Part shown: in pieces, positions 43,330 to 56,390 of the stretch | Layout: every line of letters begins with the position of its first letter | Numbering within the stretch: the stretch's first letter is position 1 | Assembly: GCA_037179385.1 (NCBI GenBank) | Contig: CM074187.1 | Location: 11,161,450-11,225,449, forward strand | Length of the DNA stretch: 64,000 nt | Origin: Holothuria scabra | Lineage: Eukaryota; Echinodermata; Holothuroidea; Aspidochirotida; Holothuriidae | Direction: 5' to 3' | The notes under the pieces: generated by a model | What the model was told of the DNA's origin: nothing | The model's input: the letters and a program-made list of their open reading frames with translations, nothing else | Database searches by the model: none | Program-made: the position numbers and the translations under genes

Positions 43330-44480
43330 CACGCTTATAATTCAGTTTGGTAAACTTTTCCGAGCCGTGAAAATGACAAAATCGGATATTACCATATGTG
43401 ACACCACATCATCAAAAGACACCGCCAGCTACATTGCTATTTTTGTAAACTTTCTTTCATAGAGTTCCAAATTTTCTTCTAGGAAAACTCTTGATTTTGA
43501 AATATTTTGTCAAAAAAGGACACGTTTGGGAAACTTTAAATGTCATCGGAGAGTCTCAGATCGTACGCTTTATTAGATAACATTATGTAGCAACAAAGAT
43601 TCAGTCGTCGTGCAATCATTCGCAGATTTGTCACCAATATATGAAGGAAGTGCAGATTCTTCAGTAATCCCCTAACTCTTTAAATTTCCTTACAGGAAAC
43701 ACAGAATACCAAGCTCTCTGCAGTACAAGCTCCATATCTACATATATTTGTTTAAAGGGAGCAAAAATTTAGGCACGACTCGACCGCTGCAATACGTCAA
43801 TACGATCAAGATCCACTTCCCTGGATCAAATGGGAACACGGCTCCTGATACAGTGGTATTCACACAAAAGAAAATTCGGAAAACTTAGCTACTACTTACA
43901 AGCCCGAGACCGGCTGTGAGTCGTCGCGATTTATGCTCTTATACACACATATCATCAGATGCCTTTCCACCTGTCAGTTGAGTAGTCTGTGTAGACGGTT
44001 TCTTTAGTTTAAGTGTCAAAATGTTATCACTAATCAATGTTGCAGAGCAGTGACGTTGCTACAGGAAGGAGGGACTCGAAAAGTGAAAAATTCGGAAACT
44101 AGCCATTTGAGACACCAGTCAAATACAGTGCGGTTTTCCCAATTTTTTTTTCATAAAACTCCTAATTCTTCCTAATAAAAGCTTTATATTTGTAATTAAT
44201 AGTTTTAAAAAGGCAAATTTTTCCGTTCGCTCCGCGCCCTAACCTTCAACCCTTTATGCAGTAAGTGGTCGCACCTAAAGCAGTTAGTGGTAAACTTTTC
44301 CGAGCCGCTATAGAGTGCCATTTCCCTAAAATTTTCTTCAATATTGGCTTTTAATTTTTAAATATTTTGTCTAAAAAAGATAACAAAGTTTCGGGAGCTT
44401 ATTGAATGTCTCTGTGAAGCCTCATTCCAAACCCCTTAGATAACATTATGTAACAACAACGATCTTCAGTCGACATGCTA
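43330..44480 (-). repeat. Two diverged copies of repeat E about 1 kb apart
   Basis: 43330-43640 and 44285-44480 share GTAAACTTTTCCGAGCCG, AAATATTTTGTC, an AAAAAAGGA/AAAAAAGAT block and TTAGATAACATTATGTA. A third copy, in reverse orientation, lies near 51140-51300. Nature unknown; no terminal inverted repeats found. Confidence 0.55.
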
Positions 44481-45654
44481 TCTCAGGTATGTGCTTACAG
44501 GGAACGCAGATTCTGCGATGGTCCCCAAACATTCAAATATCTAGGCTTACATGAAACCCTGAATTTTAACTATTGCAAGCGCCATATTTACAAATGTGTT
44601 AAAAGAACCCAAATTTTCAACGTGTGCAGTTCAGTAGTGATCAAACTTAGGAAAAAAATCCGATTCTATTAATTTAAAAAAAAGGTTCTTGCTCGTCGAA
44701 AAAACGAACAATTTAGCATAAAAAAGTACCTTTTGGTCAATGGGGTAGGAAGAGGTACATGTTCCAAAATTGTTCCCCCCCCCCCCCCCCCCCACTTTCA
44801 TATTGCTTCCTGCGCTACTGAGATATTCAGACAGAGAATCACCGTGCGTCACTTTTAACCGCTTTCTCTAAGTTCAGCCCCCCCCCCCCCCACCTTTTTT
44901 TTAAATGTCTGGATCCGCGCCTACCTCATGAAACGTTAGGAGCTTTGGGTGCATGTATAGGGGACCTCAAAGGTGAATCTGATCGAGAACTTCATCATCG
45001 GTTACTGTAGCACAATCATGCGTATGACCTGTAAGTAATCCAGACACGTAGCCAAAACTTTGAAATGGGGGGAAGCACTGCAGAAGAGGACGTGCACGTT
45101 GGTGCGTAGGGTTGGTCAACGAACATAACAATTGCCAAATTGTTGCCTAGATTTCAGGCAAGGAACTGACTTTCAAGACTTAGGCCAATGGGCTGCAATG
45201 GAACAAGCCTCCAGTTGGCTAATAAACCTAAGTAAGGTAGCATTGTAGAATTCTACCTTTACTGAGCCTGTTTTTTTTTTTTAGGAATTCACGTGCTCTT
45301 GAAAGTTTGCAGGCTCTATTAAATTAATTATTCAAAAAGAAAAATAATTATTTAAAAGAATTTTTGTTATTGCGTTTGTATCCTGCAACGGGCCGTTGAC
45401 GTTGTCGATCAAAACGGCTTGCACGAGGACCATAACGGTGATGACGGCGGTGCATCAGTGGTGTGATAATAACTGCAGTACTTACTATTGTAAAATCTGC
45501 CTTGTTATGATAAAAGATCTTTTCCATTCCATCTTGAGGCCTATTCAAATTCTACTCAAACAATATAGTAACACTAGTACTGAAGGTACAGAGATAATCA
45601 TATCAACAATTTTGTCAAAAAAAAAGCAAATTTCCTTATACACGAATTTTGTCG

Positions 45655-45885
45655 GGCATAACTGGCGGTAATCGGCCTTAATCTTTCAAATACTTTGCTT
45701 CATCGTACCAAAGATGATTGCACAATAAAATACTCCAATATTCCCCCAATTTCACTGAATATGAGAGTTAAGAATTGCATGTAGACAATAAAATTTAGAC
45801 GATTTCAGGCTAAAGGACCCCAATAATGGCCGCCTTCACGAGCTGCTCGGATTCGTCAGGGCCCATGCTGAGTCTATAATTCTAT
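45655..45885 (+). mobile_element. MITE family D, copy 1
   Basis: It shares CAATTTCACTGAATATGA, AGACAATAAAATTTAG, AAGGACCCC and GCTCGGATT with 54311-54557. The left end is less clear here. Confidence 0.5.
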
Positions 45886-45926
45886 GGAGGCATCTTCCAT
45901 CTGAGAGTAGTTTCATTCAAGAGCAT

Positions 45927-46170
45927 TAAACCCATCTTGAAGAAGTGCACTAGATTGTCCTGTTTCGTGACTGGCTTTTAAAAGTCATGTGACACATTTT
46001 TCTCTTTAAATCTATACAATACGAGATGTATTGCTTGCTTTACCTTGAACATGCAATATTGAAGTTAGAAAATATGATGCAAGACTACACTTTGTAGAGA
46101 AATAAAAAAAAGCTTGTGATATTTAGCTGTTGCTTCAAAATAAGTTCGGGGAGACTGCTTTTGACCGTTG
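45927..46170 (+). mobile_element. MITE family B, copy 4
   Basis: It shares GTCATGTGACA, TTGCTTTACCTTGAACATGC, TTCAAAATAAGTTCGGGGAG and ACTGCTTTTGACC with other B copies. The left terminus is degraded. Confidence 0.55.
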
Positions 46171-46654
46171 AGGAACATTCCTGGCATAATAGTAAAATTG
46201 ATAAAAAACAAAACAATCATATCACCTCCTAATCCAATACCCGAATAATTCTGTAAGGAGGTAGTATTTTTAGGGTTGACGGTAAATAATACAGTGATTT
46301 ACCTTGTATTGTTTGCACTACTTCAGATTCCATCTCTAGAATTTCGTGCCTGTCAGGAATCTGCATAGGACAAAATGCTGGGAAACACGAGGTAAATTTA
46401 CCTATCAAACGTCATAATAATGTTCTTATTGACTTTCTCTTTTCAGACTATTGATTTTCTTCTGAGGCCATTTAACCTCTTTTTCAGCCCGATGTAAGTA
46501 AAGTCAGTTCATCTTCTTCCAATGCGAAAGACGACACCCGACAGCAACGAATGGATAGATAAGGTTGTTGAAGCCGTAACAATATGATGAGACGACGGAC
46601 TCCATTTACACTGAGGTTTTCATTCTAAATATAGACAACCTTTTAAAAAGGTTG

Positions 46655-46700
46655 ATCTTGCCATATGACTAACTTTTCCAAGTTAGTTATATGGCAAGAT
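46655..46700. repeat. 46-bp hairpin
   Basis: ATCTTGCCATATGACTAACT and AGTTAGTTATATGGCAAGAT are inverted with one mismatch and a 6-bp loop. A second palindrome (CAACCTTTTAAAAAGGTTG) sits just left of it, at 46636-46654. Confidence 0.85.
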
Positions 46701-46887
46701 TCCTCGTGATAAGCAGTGTTACAGGTTTAACCGGAGTATTCTCTTTTATTTTCTTTTATTTTTCTATTTGCCTTTTTTTAATGAAAAGCACCTGCGAAAA
46801 ACTCACCAAATTCAGGATCAGATAGTGACACTCTCTTCATCCACTATGTCCAGTTGATTTCACCAATGACGTAAGTGTAAAAGGCAC

Positions 46888-47145
46888 ACATTCGATACCT
46901 CAAATTACAATTTGACACGGGGTCTACCAAAATTCTCAATTTGCACAACTCTTTGACTGACATATATTTTAAAATTCAGACTGTAGATCAAATCACTCAG
47001 TATGCACTAGGAGTGTTCTGGTTACACTTATGATCGCCTTGTATGCTCACCAAGGTACACGCCCTGTCAGCCTGTTGCACGTTTTGAACAGCTGTGCAGA
47101 GGGGCTGGAAGTTAGCCGGTTGGGAGAACTAGAACAGTTGGCTAT
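46888..47145 (+). mobile_element. Diverged relative of MITE family A
   Basis: Landmarks in order: AAAGGCACACATTC, CAAAATTCTCAATTTGCACA, AACTCTTTGACTGACAT, CTTGTATGCTCACCAAGG and GGGGCTGGAAGTTAGCCGGT. Confidence 0.55.
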
Positions 47146-47299
47146 GGTTTTCACATTTCACTGACTCATTGTTGGACACATAGACACAATCTTGATAAAT
47201 TCACCGTGAGACCTGCATCAAAGCAAAGTGCAACCAGAATGAATGACACATTCAAACAGGCATGGTGTATGATTTAATCCCCCCCCCCCCCCCACAAAA

Positions 47300-49310
47300 A
47301 AAGAAATAAAAACAACTCCACTACAGGATCACTCTTTGCCGGCGCCATGGGTTTCCGTGTCAGTAACGAAAAGATCGATATGCGTGTGAAACGGTCACAT
47401 TTATATAATAATAGGTTACCTTCAACTGATTGCTTAATTAACAAATGAAGAGTTTTTTAAAGTTCGATACACAATCAAAAATTTATTGGTAATTCTGAAT
47501 TTTGACAGTATAAGCGCAATCATTCAATTGCTATGGAATAAATCCTAGACAACAACAAAAATTTGGATCGCTTGCTGAATAATATTGGACGTGTGTAAAT
47601 TTCATACACAATAAATCAATTTTAATTCCACCAAACAGAGGGTAACAGCAGTTATGTTTTTCAGTTTTGCTTCCTGTTAATTACGAATATTTTCTTTGTT
47701 TTTCGTTTTAACGTATCACCTTAGCCTGGGAATTCGATACTCAAGAACACTTTCATATTGAAAAAAATTTTCTTCTTAATTTTGCAACATCATCCTTTTA
47801 TTCGTTAGGTTATACGTCCTATAATATTTTTAATCGTATATAATCTATACATAAAAAAGTTCAGGACTACAAACAAAATCTTTGTAAATAAAAAAAATGA
47901 AGTGAAAACTGTAATTATACCACCTTCAGCCCATCTAAAATTATAACACCCCCCCCCCTCCCTAAACAAAATCTTTATCTTTCTTTAGAAAGGTACAACC
48001 ATTCGGAAAAAAAAACTATTGAAAAAAATATCCCATGATCTGAGCAAGGTGATAATAGATTGAAGTAATTGTTAACAATTCTCATTGAAAAATAATTTCA
48101 TCATAGTGTGTAATGACTAAGCTTTTGTATTCCGACAGGTCAAATGATATTATTGTACTTTGCTAGTATTTTTCATGTAAATCTTACTTAAGATAACTAA
48201 GAATTTCCTTCCAGTTAATTCTTTAAAGCTAAGAACTTTCCGCTGGTTCTGTATCGATGCTGTGGGCTTTCTCTCCAAGTTACGAGGCAAAAATTGACCG
48301 AAAGCAATCTCACGTGAAATTAATCTAATTAGTTGATAGGTTATCCTACATCAAACGATACGATTGGTTTGGATCTATACAATGTCATGATATGAGACAT
48401 TTACGACCGTAGCCAAATAACTTTAAAAGAAAAGCCGCACTCAATTTTAACAGGAAGCTGTTAGCTGTTAGTTGTAACAGCTCCTGTGAAATTTGTTAGC
48501 CTACAGTATAGGTAGAATCAGAGAGTTGCCACAGACTGGCAGCTCTCTGGTAGAATGCAACAGGGGGATGGTAGCAAGCAATAAATATTCTCCTCGATCA
48601 GCCATGTCTTGCTTTGAAAAGGCGAAAATATTTGAGAGCAAACCAAGAGTGAATTGGTAGAAGTGGGCTTGACTTCTGAAAACATGAACTGATGCGCATT
48701 TTGCGTAAGCTATCCCACAAATAAACTGAACATTAATGTATAATGTGAATAATCATTCCATTTTACAAATACCAATTCGTGATGATGTAAAGCCACTTTA
48801 ATTTATCTTTGCGCAAATAGTTAAGGAGAATAAAAAAAAAACAAAGGTAAAAAACAACCTTTGCTCAACAGGTGAACACGGAAAATAGGGTTTACTTGGG
48901 CCATACAAATACCCCATAACTCAAGAGCAAAGGGTAATACATGACGCTTGAAGAACCTGTTTCTTGGGCGGAAAATACCTCTTCTTATACATTGATAAGA
49001 ATTGATATGTAAAATAAAATATCTTCAAAATTGTTAGTTTCGGGGTTTTTATTTGGTAATCTTTCTTTACGCTTCCACTACGTTTAATCCCTTTGAAGCA
49101 AGTCTTTTTGCTATTAAAATTAGTTGTCTCTTGTCGAAATTCTTATCAGAACAAAATATATGTATGTTGTTTATCACCATGAGTTATGGTACATAGGCAC
49201 AATCTTTATAGAAACACACGCACCTTTTATTCCGCGGGGGTAAACAATACCGATAACTTGGAGAGAACACTTAAAAAATCTACACCTTTTAGTTTCTATG
49301 CGTCTTTTCA
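47300..49310. other. Long stretch without a supported gene
   Basis: AT-rich DNA with C-runs (about 47279-47294 and 47948-47957) and A-runs. I see no coding signal, element boundary or repeat shared with the rest of the window. Confidence 0.4.
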
Positions 49311-49319
49311 AGCCCAGTT

Positions 49320-49607
49320 CTCTCACCCCAAACAGTACCAATTCTCTTAACCTTCTTACTGAAGCCCCTCCCACAATGGTCTGAAATTCATCCTCATCCA
49401 GATACAATATCAGTTTATTGCTTCAAGGTGAGTACAGAAAACTCAATTTATATAAAAACACTCTCAGTACCGTCCATGCTGTGTAATATAAGCTTTGGTG
49501 CTTTGAATTGTTTGAATTAGCTGCCAATCAAAGAGCTGAGCCAATTGAGAATTTCGGTACCCCCATACCAAAATTGTAGTTTGGGTTGAGACGTTTGGCT
49601 CTTTAAC
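49320..49607 (-). mobile_element. Diverged relative of MITE family A
   Basis: Minus-strand landmarks: a CCAAACTACAATTTTGGTAT block, AATTGGCTCAGCTCTTTGAT, GGATGAGGATGAATTTCAGA and GGGAGGGGCTTCAGTAAGAA. Confidence 0.6.
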
Positions 49608-49939
49608 ATCTCTTCCTGTAAACAGCACACTTATCCCCAGCAGGGCTTTAAATATTTGGAGTGCCCATGACAGCCTAAATTCTGTTCGGAAACTTGACCC
49701 TTTACCCGAATAGTGACCACAGTCATTTCAGTGATGTCATTTTGTTGTTCAGGTAAATGACCATTGGTTGGTTGCTGAAAAAACCCTCATCATTATGGTG
49801 GGTCTTAAATGCTCTAATTAAGACTAGCGCAAAGCAAGACGGGCTATTGTCCCCAACTTGAACATTTGGGAAGTTTTATCGTTACATCCGTCCAGTTGAA
49901 CAGTGGAAAGATACTGCGATAGTCATACCGGATATTTAA

Positions 49940-50489
49940 AGGGAAGGTTTAAGCTAAAACTTTATTTTCATATGTGAAAGAGGAACCAAAACTACACAGG
50001 ATGGTGAAAGTTTCATTCAAATCTGACATGTAGTTTTCGAGATATCAGTAAATGAAGTGAGTAGATTTTTGTTCCGAAGTGAGTTTGAGGGCAGCAGAGC
50101 TTATATCACTTCCTAACATTTACAAGGAATACTTTGTTTCCCTTTGTTGTGTTGACCTTGGAGTTAATTGGAGTAGAATCTCTCTGTGGGGGATGCAAAG
50201 TTTGTAAAGTTCTCATGACACTTAGGCAATCACATTTTAATAATGTGGGATTTTTTGAGAAGAAAATCAACCCTAACATTTAAAGAAAAACAAAAGACTG
50301 TGCACAAATGTGGGAATATGATGTCATACATGCTTGCTTCAAGTTCCCTTTTTGTTGGAAATGTGAAAACTTTACGTGCTCATATCTTGAGAACTACACA
50401 TCACGGATTTCAATGCAAATTTCACCAAAATGCTTAGAATAAGTACTCCTCTGACATACCAAATTCTCCAACGACCTTAAACCCTTCTT
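49940..50489 (+). mobile_element. MITE family C, copy 3, intact (550 bp)
   Basis: TTAA flanks at 49936-49939 and 50490-50493. The ends are imperfect inverted repeats (AGGGAAGGTTTAAGCT and AAGAAGGGTTTAAGGTCG). It is the uninterrupted reference for copy 2 at 32923-34310. Confidence 0.8.
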
Positions 50490-51139
50490 TTAATGATCGT
50501 CCACGGTAATTTACAGAAATACTGATAAAAAAGTTGTCACACTTTGTGCGCCTTTATGATTTTCAGTTACACATGTATTAAAGGCTAAGAGACGATACAG
50601 ATATGCTGGTTATTTAACGGTAAAGGTTCAATATAGATATTGTTTTCTCGTATATGGGCATGACTCTAAATAAACACGGTATGGAATCAATAACAACCTC
50701 TGTTCCCTTTTGGTGCTTTGTGGGAATTCATAACGCAGAAGCAACGTCATATTTCTTATGAAATATTCAGCGTCGCAATACTACTAAATCCAAGGTAGTG
50801 GAAAAGGGTTATGTATCTTACTTGCACCTTTCGACTTCGACACCAAAGCTAAGAAGGCACCATATTGGCTTTTGTTATGAGTAATCCCCATTTCAAATTC
50901 TGGTCAGTGGGGTAGACATTTTTCTTCGAGAACTACCTAAGTTCAAGTTACCGATGGTTCGAGAGTGTGAACACCACTGTACCAGTGACGTATTTTTGGT
51001 CTTTTTAAACAAATATTTGAAAATATGGAAACTGTATTGCAGAAAAGTTTGGATTCTTGGTTTCCTGTAAAGATATTTGAAAAGTTGGTGGATTACTGGA
51101 GAATTTGCATTTCCTAGTGGCAAATATGAGATTGCACGG

Positions 51140-51510
51140 CGACGAAAGATCGCTATTGCTACACAGTGTTATCTAAGGCCCACGAATTGAGGCTTTCCGG
51201 CTACATGTTAATAATCAAGAAATTATACTGGAGAAAATTTGGAATTTTATGAAAGCAAATTTATGAAAATAGCACTGTAGTGGCCGGTTGTCACTCAGAC
51301 TTGTGTTGCATATTGCAAATTTCCGATACCGGTACATATGGAAAATTTCCGATTTTGTCATTTCCAGAGTGCGACAAAAATTCACCAATCTGATAAATAA
51401 GCGAGCTCTACAACAACAGGATTTGAAATTTACGGCGCCAGAAGCGCATGAAAGAAGAACTGGAAAGCTACACTGTAGTCGACTGGTGGAAAAAATTGCA
51501 AATTTCCGAT
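51140..51510 (+). repeat. Repeat E, copy 3 (reverse of 43330-44480)
   Basis: It shares TGTTATCTAAGG, GGAGAAAATTTGGAATTTTA, TGAAAATAGCACTGTAG and a duplicated AAATTTCCGAT with the complement of the copies at 43-44 kb. Confidence 0.45.
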
Positions 51511-52297
51511 TTTTTTTTTTTTTTTTTTTTCGTTTTTCAGAGCCAGTTGGTGCAATAGCCTCCTTGCCCTCTATAGCTAAGGCACTGATTATGAATTTGT
51601 ATACAATGCCAACTCCCGTCAGAGATGGTCAATGTAATAAGGTTTGCTTCTGCGCCAGGACTGGGAGCGCATAACAGTTTTGAGTGTTGGAAATAACTTA
51701 GTTAAAGGAAGATTGAAAATTTTGGGACGAGAAAGGGAATGATGTTCTTCCATAAACTTAAAAATTCCTAAATTCCCTTAATACAAAATAAGTATTTTCC
51801 ATTTGTTCAACAGAACTCCAAAACCTCACGCGTCCAAATTTTGTGTTCGGTATGAACGCAAACAGTCGTTTCTGCATGACTGCCTTCGGGTCATATCCTT
51901 TCGCCACCCCTTACCGAGTCCGTTTAGCAGGTTTCACCATTCCTAACTTACAAATGTCGTTACTTATCGTGTGTAATAGTCACGATCGAAGTTGTTCCAC
52001 CAATAGAGAGTTTGAAAACAAAAGTGCCAATGAAATGTAGCCAAAGCCAGGAAAGGGTTGAAAGTTGTCGTTTATCATGGATGGGTTTCCTGCAGTATAT
52101 ATTAGATCCTTGTTTCTGCAGGCTTACATGAATCTTAAATTACCTTTGCGCGTACCACGAATTTAAAAAGAGATCAAACTTTTCTCGCCAAGGAAATGTT
52201 CGCGAAATGTTCGTTAAAGTGAAAATACAATAATTACTTCTTGAATTCTAACTGTAGGTCTAATTCACAGACCTGATATAATATTCATGATATAACC

Positions 52298-53147
52298 CAC
52301 GGACTTAAATACATGGACAGAGCATGTAACGAGTACGTCCTATCCGTAGATGGTCGCCACCTACTGAGACAAAAAAGGCGCACCGAGATGGCCGCCGTGA
52401 AACTATAAATCATCTGATTTGACGACGACTCTGTTATATTTTAAGCAAAAGTTTAACTTGAATGGGAAAAAATATCATACTCCTGCAATACGTGAAATGC
52501 TTTGACCTTACCTTGATATGTTTCAAAAATATTCCAACTTTCTTGCAAAATATGGATGTATACTTGAGCAAGTGCAGACTTTAAACAAAACCATAGCAGA
52601 CGGCCATCTTGGTGCGCTTTTTCTCACACGTATGGTAGGGAAAATGTAGGTAGCGGACCACTAACTCCAATACCCGTGCCTGGGAAAATGTTTACTGACA
52701 GACAAAGCGCCATAAAAATTTTATTGGATGTTTTTTCTGACTGTGTTACTTACAAAATATGATCATTTTTGCATTTGGATTTTGTAGACAATGAGTTTAA
52801 ATACAGACTGTGCAAAAATTCAAGGCAATCTGACCAATTTTAGTGCCATTTTCATTGTATTACTACGCTCTGTGAAATGCCGTTTTTGAGTACCGGTAGC
52901 TATTATGGCGGGAAATACATCCCTGACTCTAGCTCAAAATTTCAATGGTCATGGTATGAAAATTTGAAAGTGCCATGAAAGCCGAGATCGTGAGCTTCAG
53001 TCAGAGGGCATGTCCTGGTTGAAAACTTCTATTGGGAGCTAGGGGCACGGAAGTATCCAAATTTAGTGTGTAAGTCAAAGGACTTATAATTAGTGGCCCG
53101 CTATCTGTACCGTGCAGTATGCTCTGTCTATGTATAGGAAGTCCGTG
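52298..53147. mobile_element. DNA element of 850 bp with nested inverted repeats
   Basis: Outer ends: CACGGACTTAAATACATGGA plus CAGAGCATG on the left, and the complement of CACGGACTTCCTATACATAG plus ACAGAGCAT on the right. A second inverted pair lies inside (GCGCACCGAGATGGCCGCC at about 52378 and its complement at about 52602). A GTAGCGGACCACTAA block near 52653 matches the right outer arm. Composite structure. No transposase frame. Confidence 0.7.
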
Positions 53148-53332
53148 ATAGGACCACAACAACTGCTGACCTGTCTTCATTGTAGTCCGTGGTTTATTAG
53201 CCGTTGGCGAAGTACGGTACTGTGTGTGCTTGCGTATATGAAAAAGCAGCATCGCGATCAAAGTATTGTTACGCTCCTTTTTGGAGAACTTTCGCGTTTC
53301 CACATTGCCAAACGAGTTTAGATTCTACCCAG

Positions 53333-53401
53333 AACAGCGATTTTTTGGCCTCCTTCGCTCGCATGTTTCATAAGGAACCGACGTCGGTTAAGCTATCCGT
53401 G
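53333..53401 (+). CDS. Candidate short exon, unrecognised protein
   Basis: Acceptor TTCTACCCAG and donor GTAAGC bracket 69 nt (23 codons, phase 0), reading NSDFLASFARMFHKEPTS then VKLSV. The DNA around it (53200-53500) has more CpG than neighbouring AT-rich sequence. Too short to assign; chance splice signals are possible. Confidence 0.22.
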
Positions 53402-54310
53402 GTAAGCAAATCAATTTTCGTTACCTTGTCGGTGCCCCAATATCAGAGTTGGAGTAGACGGGAATCACAGCCTTGAGGATGCGGGTTGTGAAGTAAGACC
53501 CCTTTGACAAGCGTCGCTATATTTAACGAATGTCCATCCCCTCTGACTCACGTCTGACAGCCTAGTCACACCACTGGTAAACAGTCGTCTCAAGTTTATT
53601 TTAAACACCATTAAAATCTTATAAATCTCAATTTTTTTCCCTATAAGTAGGACTGTTCTTCTTTTTTTGTTTCAGGACAAAAGTGTTGATTACCGAACAG
53701 AGTGACAAAATATTATTTTTAAATATTGCCACATGACTGTCAGGAGCTAAATCCCTAACTAGAATACTGAGACAAACTCATCAAAATCGAGGGATGTATT
53801 TTCGATTGAATTTCAAAATTACAATCTAAAAGTTACACAGGTTACAAAACGAATCTCATTTTCCACCTCACATAGTCACGTAACATTCCTATGCTGGGAT
53901 GTAGGCCTGTTGGCTTAGATTTTCTTCGCCCAGTTGAAAGTGGTAGACTGAGCAATAATTTATAATGATATGATTGTGTTACTCAAATTAGCACATTTTT
54001 CATAAAGTCATTGCACCTTGTTAAAAATGTAACCTCCAGCCAGATTGCCATAAAACAACATTAACACCTTTTTCCCGACACGTGCAGTATGAGTTATTTA
54101 TTTTTCTAATGTTTGTACTCATATTGCATGTTTTTATTTCCTTAATCGTCACATATATGCATGGTTTAAAATCAAACAATGCAAGTTACGCAAAAAGTTA
54201 ACCACAATTAATTTCGCAATCGAACACTGCGCCAACTTAAATTGCGAGATTTGAGTAACTGCATTGCAGTATGAGATAGGACAATATGGCTTTTGGAAGG
54301 CTTGTCACGT

Positions 54311-54557
54311 ATAGACGAATTCGACCAGTCAAGTGATGGTCTGATTAAGTCGGTTATAACTGGGGTCCGTCAGCCGTAATCTTTCCAATTCTTAGCTGAA
54401 ATGTACCATGGATGATGGTACACTAAAATACCTTCATTACCTCAATTTCACTGAATATGATGGTTTAGCAATTGTATTTAGACAATAAAATTTAGGCTGT
54501 TCAAGGCTGAAGGACCCCACTAAATGCAACATTCACTAGCCGCTCGGATTTGTCTAT
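54311..54557 (+). mobile_element. MITE family D, copy 2
   Basis: The ends ATAGACGAATTCGACC and (complement) ATAGACAAATCCGAGC are inverted repeats. The interior matches 45655-45885 (AATTTCACTGAATATGATGG, AGACAATAAAATTTAGG). About 247 bp. Confidence 0.6.
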
Positions 54558-55469
54558 ATTCTTTTCAGTTAAAGGACAAAAACAGTCTCCACAAACTCAT
54601 TTTAAAGAAACAGCTAAATCTTTCACTTTTTTAATTATTTTTTCCCCTAGTATCTTTCATCCTAATTCAGGATTTAAACATTGCATAATCACGGTAAACC
54701 AAATCAACTCTAAAGAGTATTCAAGAACTAGGATGTTCTACCACACGAATATAAGTTAAGGTGATTACATTTATATAGTATTCATCCAGAATTTATTTTA
54801 AAACATAATCAATACCCCACAATTTTCCGTTTCTCTCCTTTGCAAATACATCTTTTAGGTTTCCAAACAAAAGGAGACTTAATTAATATTGAATGCAGTT
54901 ATTCTTTATTAATTCAACACTTTTGGGACATTATAGTAAACAAAAGACGGAAAACAATAGAACAGAATAAAATGGAATGATAAAGAATAGGCAAGAACTT
55001 TGACTCCAACAAAAGAACTCAAGTAGCTCGCAAACAGCTGAATTCAACCTGTAAAGAAAAATATGTTAAGCAAAAAATTTTAACTGTAGAAATTGTCCAG
55101 CCAGGAGAAAAGTTTATGAAAAATGAATTTATTCAAACTGGGATAATTTCACTTTCCTTTCAAGAGTGTATAAGTGATATATCTGTTGCCTATCTTTAGT
55201 GAGTATTGAATGCAAAGTGGCACATCTAAAGCTTTTATTTTATGTTAAAACTTTTTCTGAATGCCTAACTCAAAGCTGCGTAACATAAGGGCCTGGACTA
55301 TCCAAAGATACATGTGTATAGGTTCTTTTAACAGTGTCGTTTATACCAAAGGCATTTGAAGGGTATCTAAATAAAAAACATTGTAATTAATTTTTCTACA
55401 AATCCTGAGGCACTACCCATTCCCAACTACAGACTAGGAATTTTTAAATACTTCTGGTTTTCATCATGA

Positions 55470-55600
55470 TTGTTGTGCTTGGTGCTCAGTATAAGCGACG
55501 GAGGTCGGAAAACAACCAGTGTGTCACAACTACTCGGCTTAAACCAGTTGTTTAGAAACTGGGCCGTAAAATTCCATCTGACTAACTAACTGCTTCAAGA
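55470..55600 (+). mobile_element. SINE-1 fragment with (ACTA)n tail
   Basis: It shares TGTGCTTGGTGCTCAG, CACAACTACTCGGCTTAAAC, GAAACTGGGCCGTAAAATTC and the tail CTGACTAACTAACTG with SINE-1; no tRNA head. Confidence 0.55.
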
Positions 55601-56066
55601 TCATAGTTGACAGTTCGTCTGATTCCTTTTCGCTCTGTTAGAATTTTTGATCATAGCAGAGTGTGAGCAAAGAGTATTAGCAGATGTTTTAATATTCTTA
55701 ACAAATCTGTAAATACCATAAAGAAAGGACAATGCTAAACGTCACATTGATTATATACAACTAATGCGGTATTGCATATTTCGCAAAAGGCATTTTATCT
55801 CTACAAAAAGCAAATTTCTTTCAAAAAATGTTCTCTACATGTCCTAAACATGCTAATCAGGTGCAGTTTTCATTTCAAAAGATTTTCTGGAAGTGATTAC
55901 ATTTAGCCCCAAGAAATTTCACGATTTGGTGCTATTTTCTGACCTACATTTTCAGGTATGTTTTGTCCATGGTTGGCCGGGACTGTTGGCCTTGATGTAA
56001 GTTCTACGTTTTGTTTGCAATATTTCTGAGACATCTTCATAGATAGGTACAGGTATAAATTTAAAA

Positions 56067-56340
56067 GGGCCATTCCTCTCACTCCAAACTACAATAATTG
56101 TAGTAGCCTACAGAAATGCTCAATTAACTCAGCTAATTGATTGACGGCTAAGTTCAAAGAATGCAGGGTACAAAAGCTCATATTACACAGCATGTATTTT
56201 ACTGAGAGTTTTTTATTACAAATTAGGGTCTTGATTAATCACCCTGAAGCAATACACTGAGCTAGTATGTCAAGCATTAGTGTTAATCTGGGGTGTCGAT
56301 TCTGGGAGGGGGAAGGGGCAGGGACCTGACGGTGAGAGAG
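56067..56340 (+). mobile_element. Diverged relative of MITE family A
   Basis: It begins near TTTAAAAGGGCCATTCCTCT, followed by CCAAACTACAATAATTGTAG, CATATTACACAGCATG and CCCTGAAGCAATACA. The 3' part departs from family A. Confidence 0.55.
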
Positions 56341-56390
56341 CAGTTCAAGCAGCACTTCCATTATTCAAGTACCTCTCAAATGATGATTTT

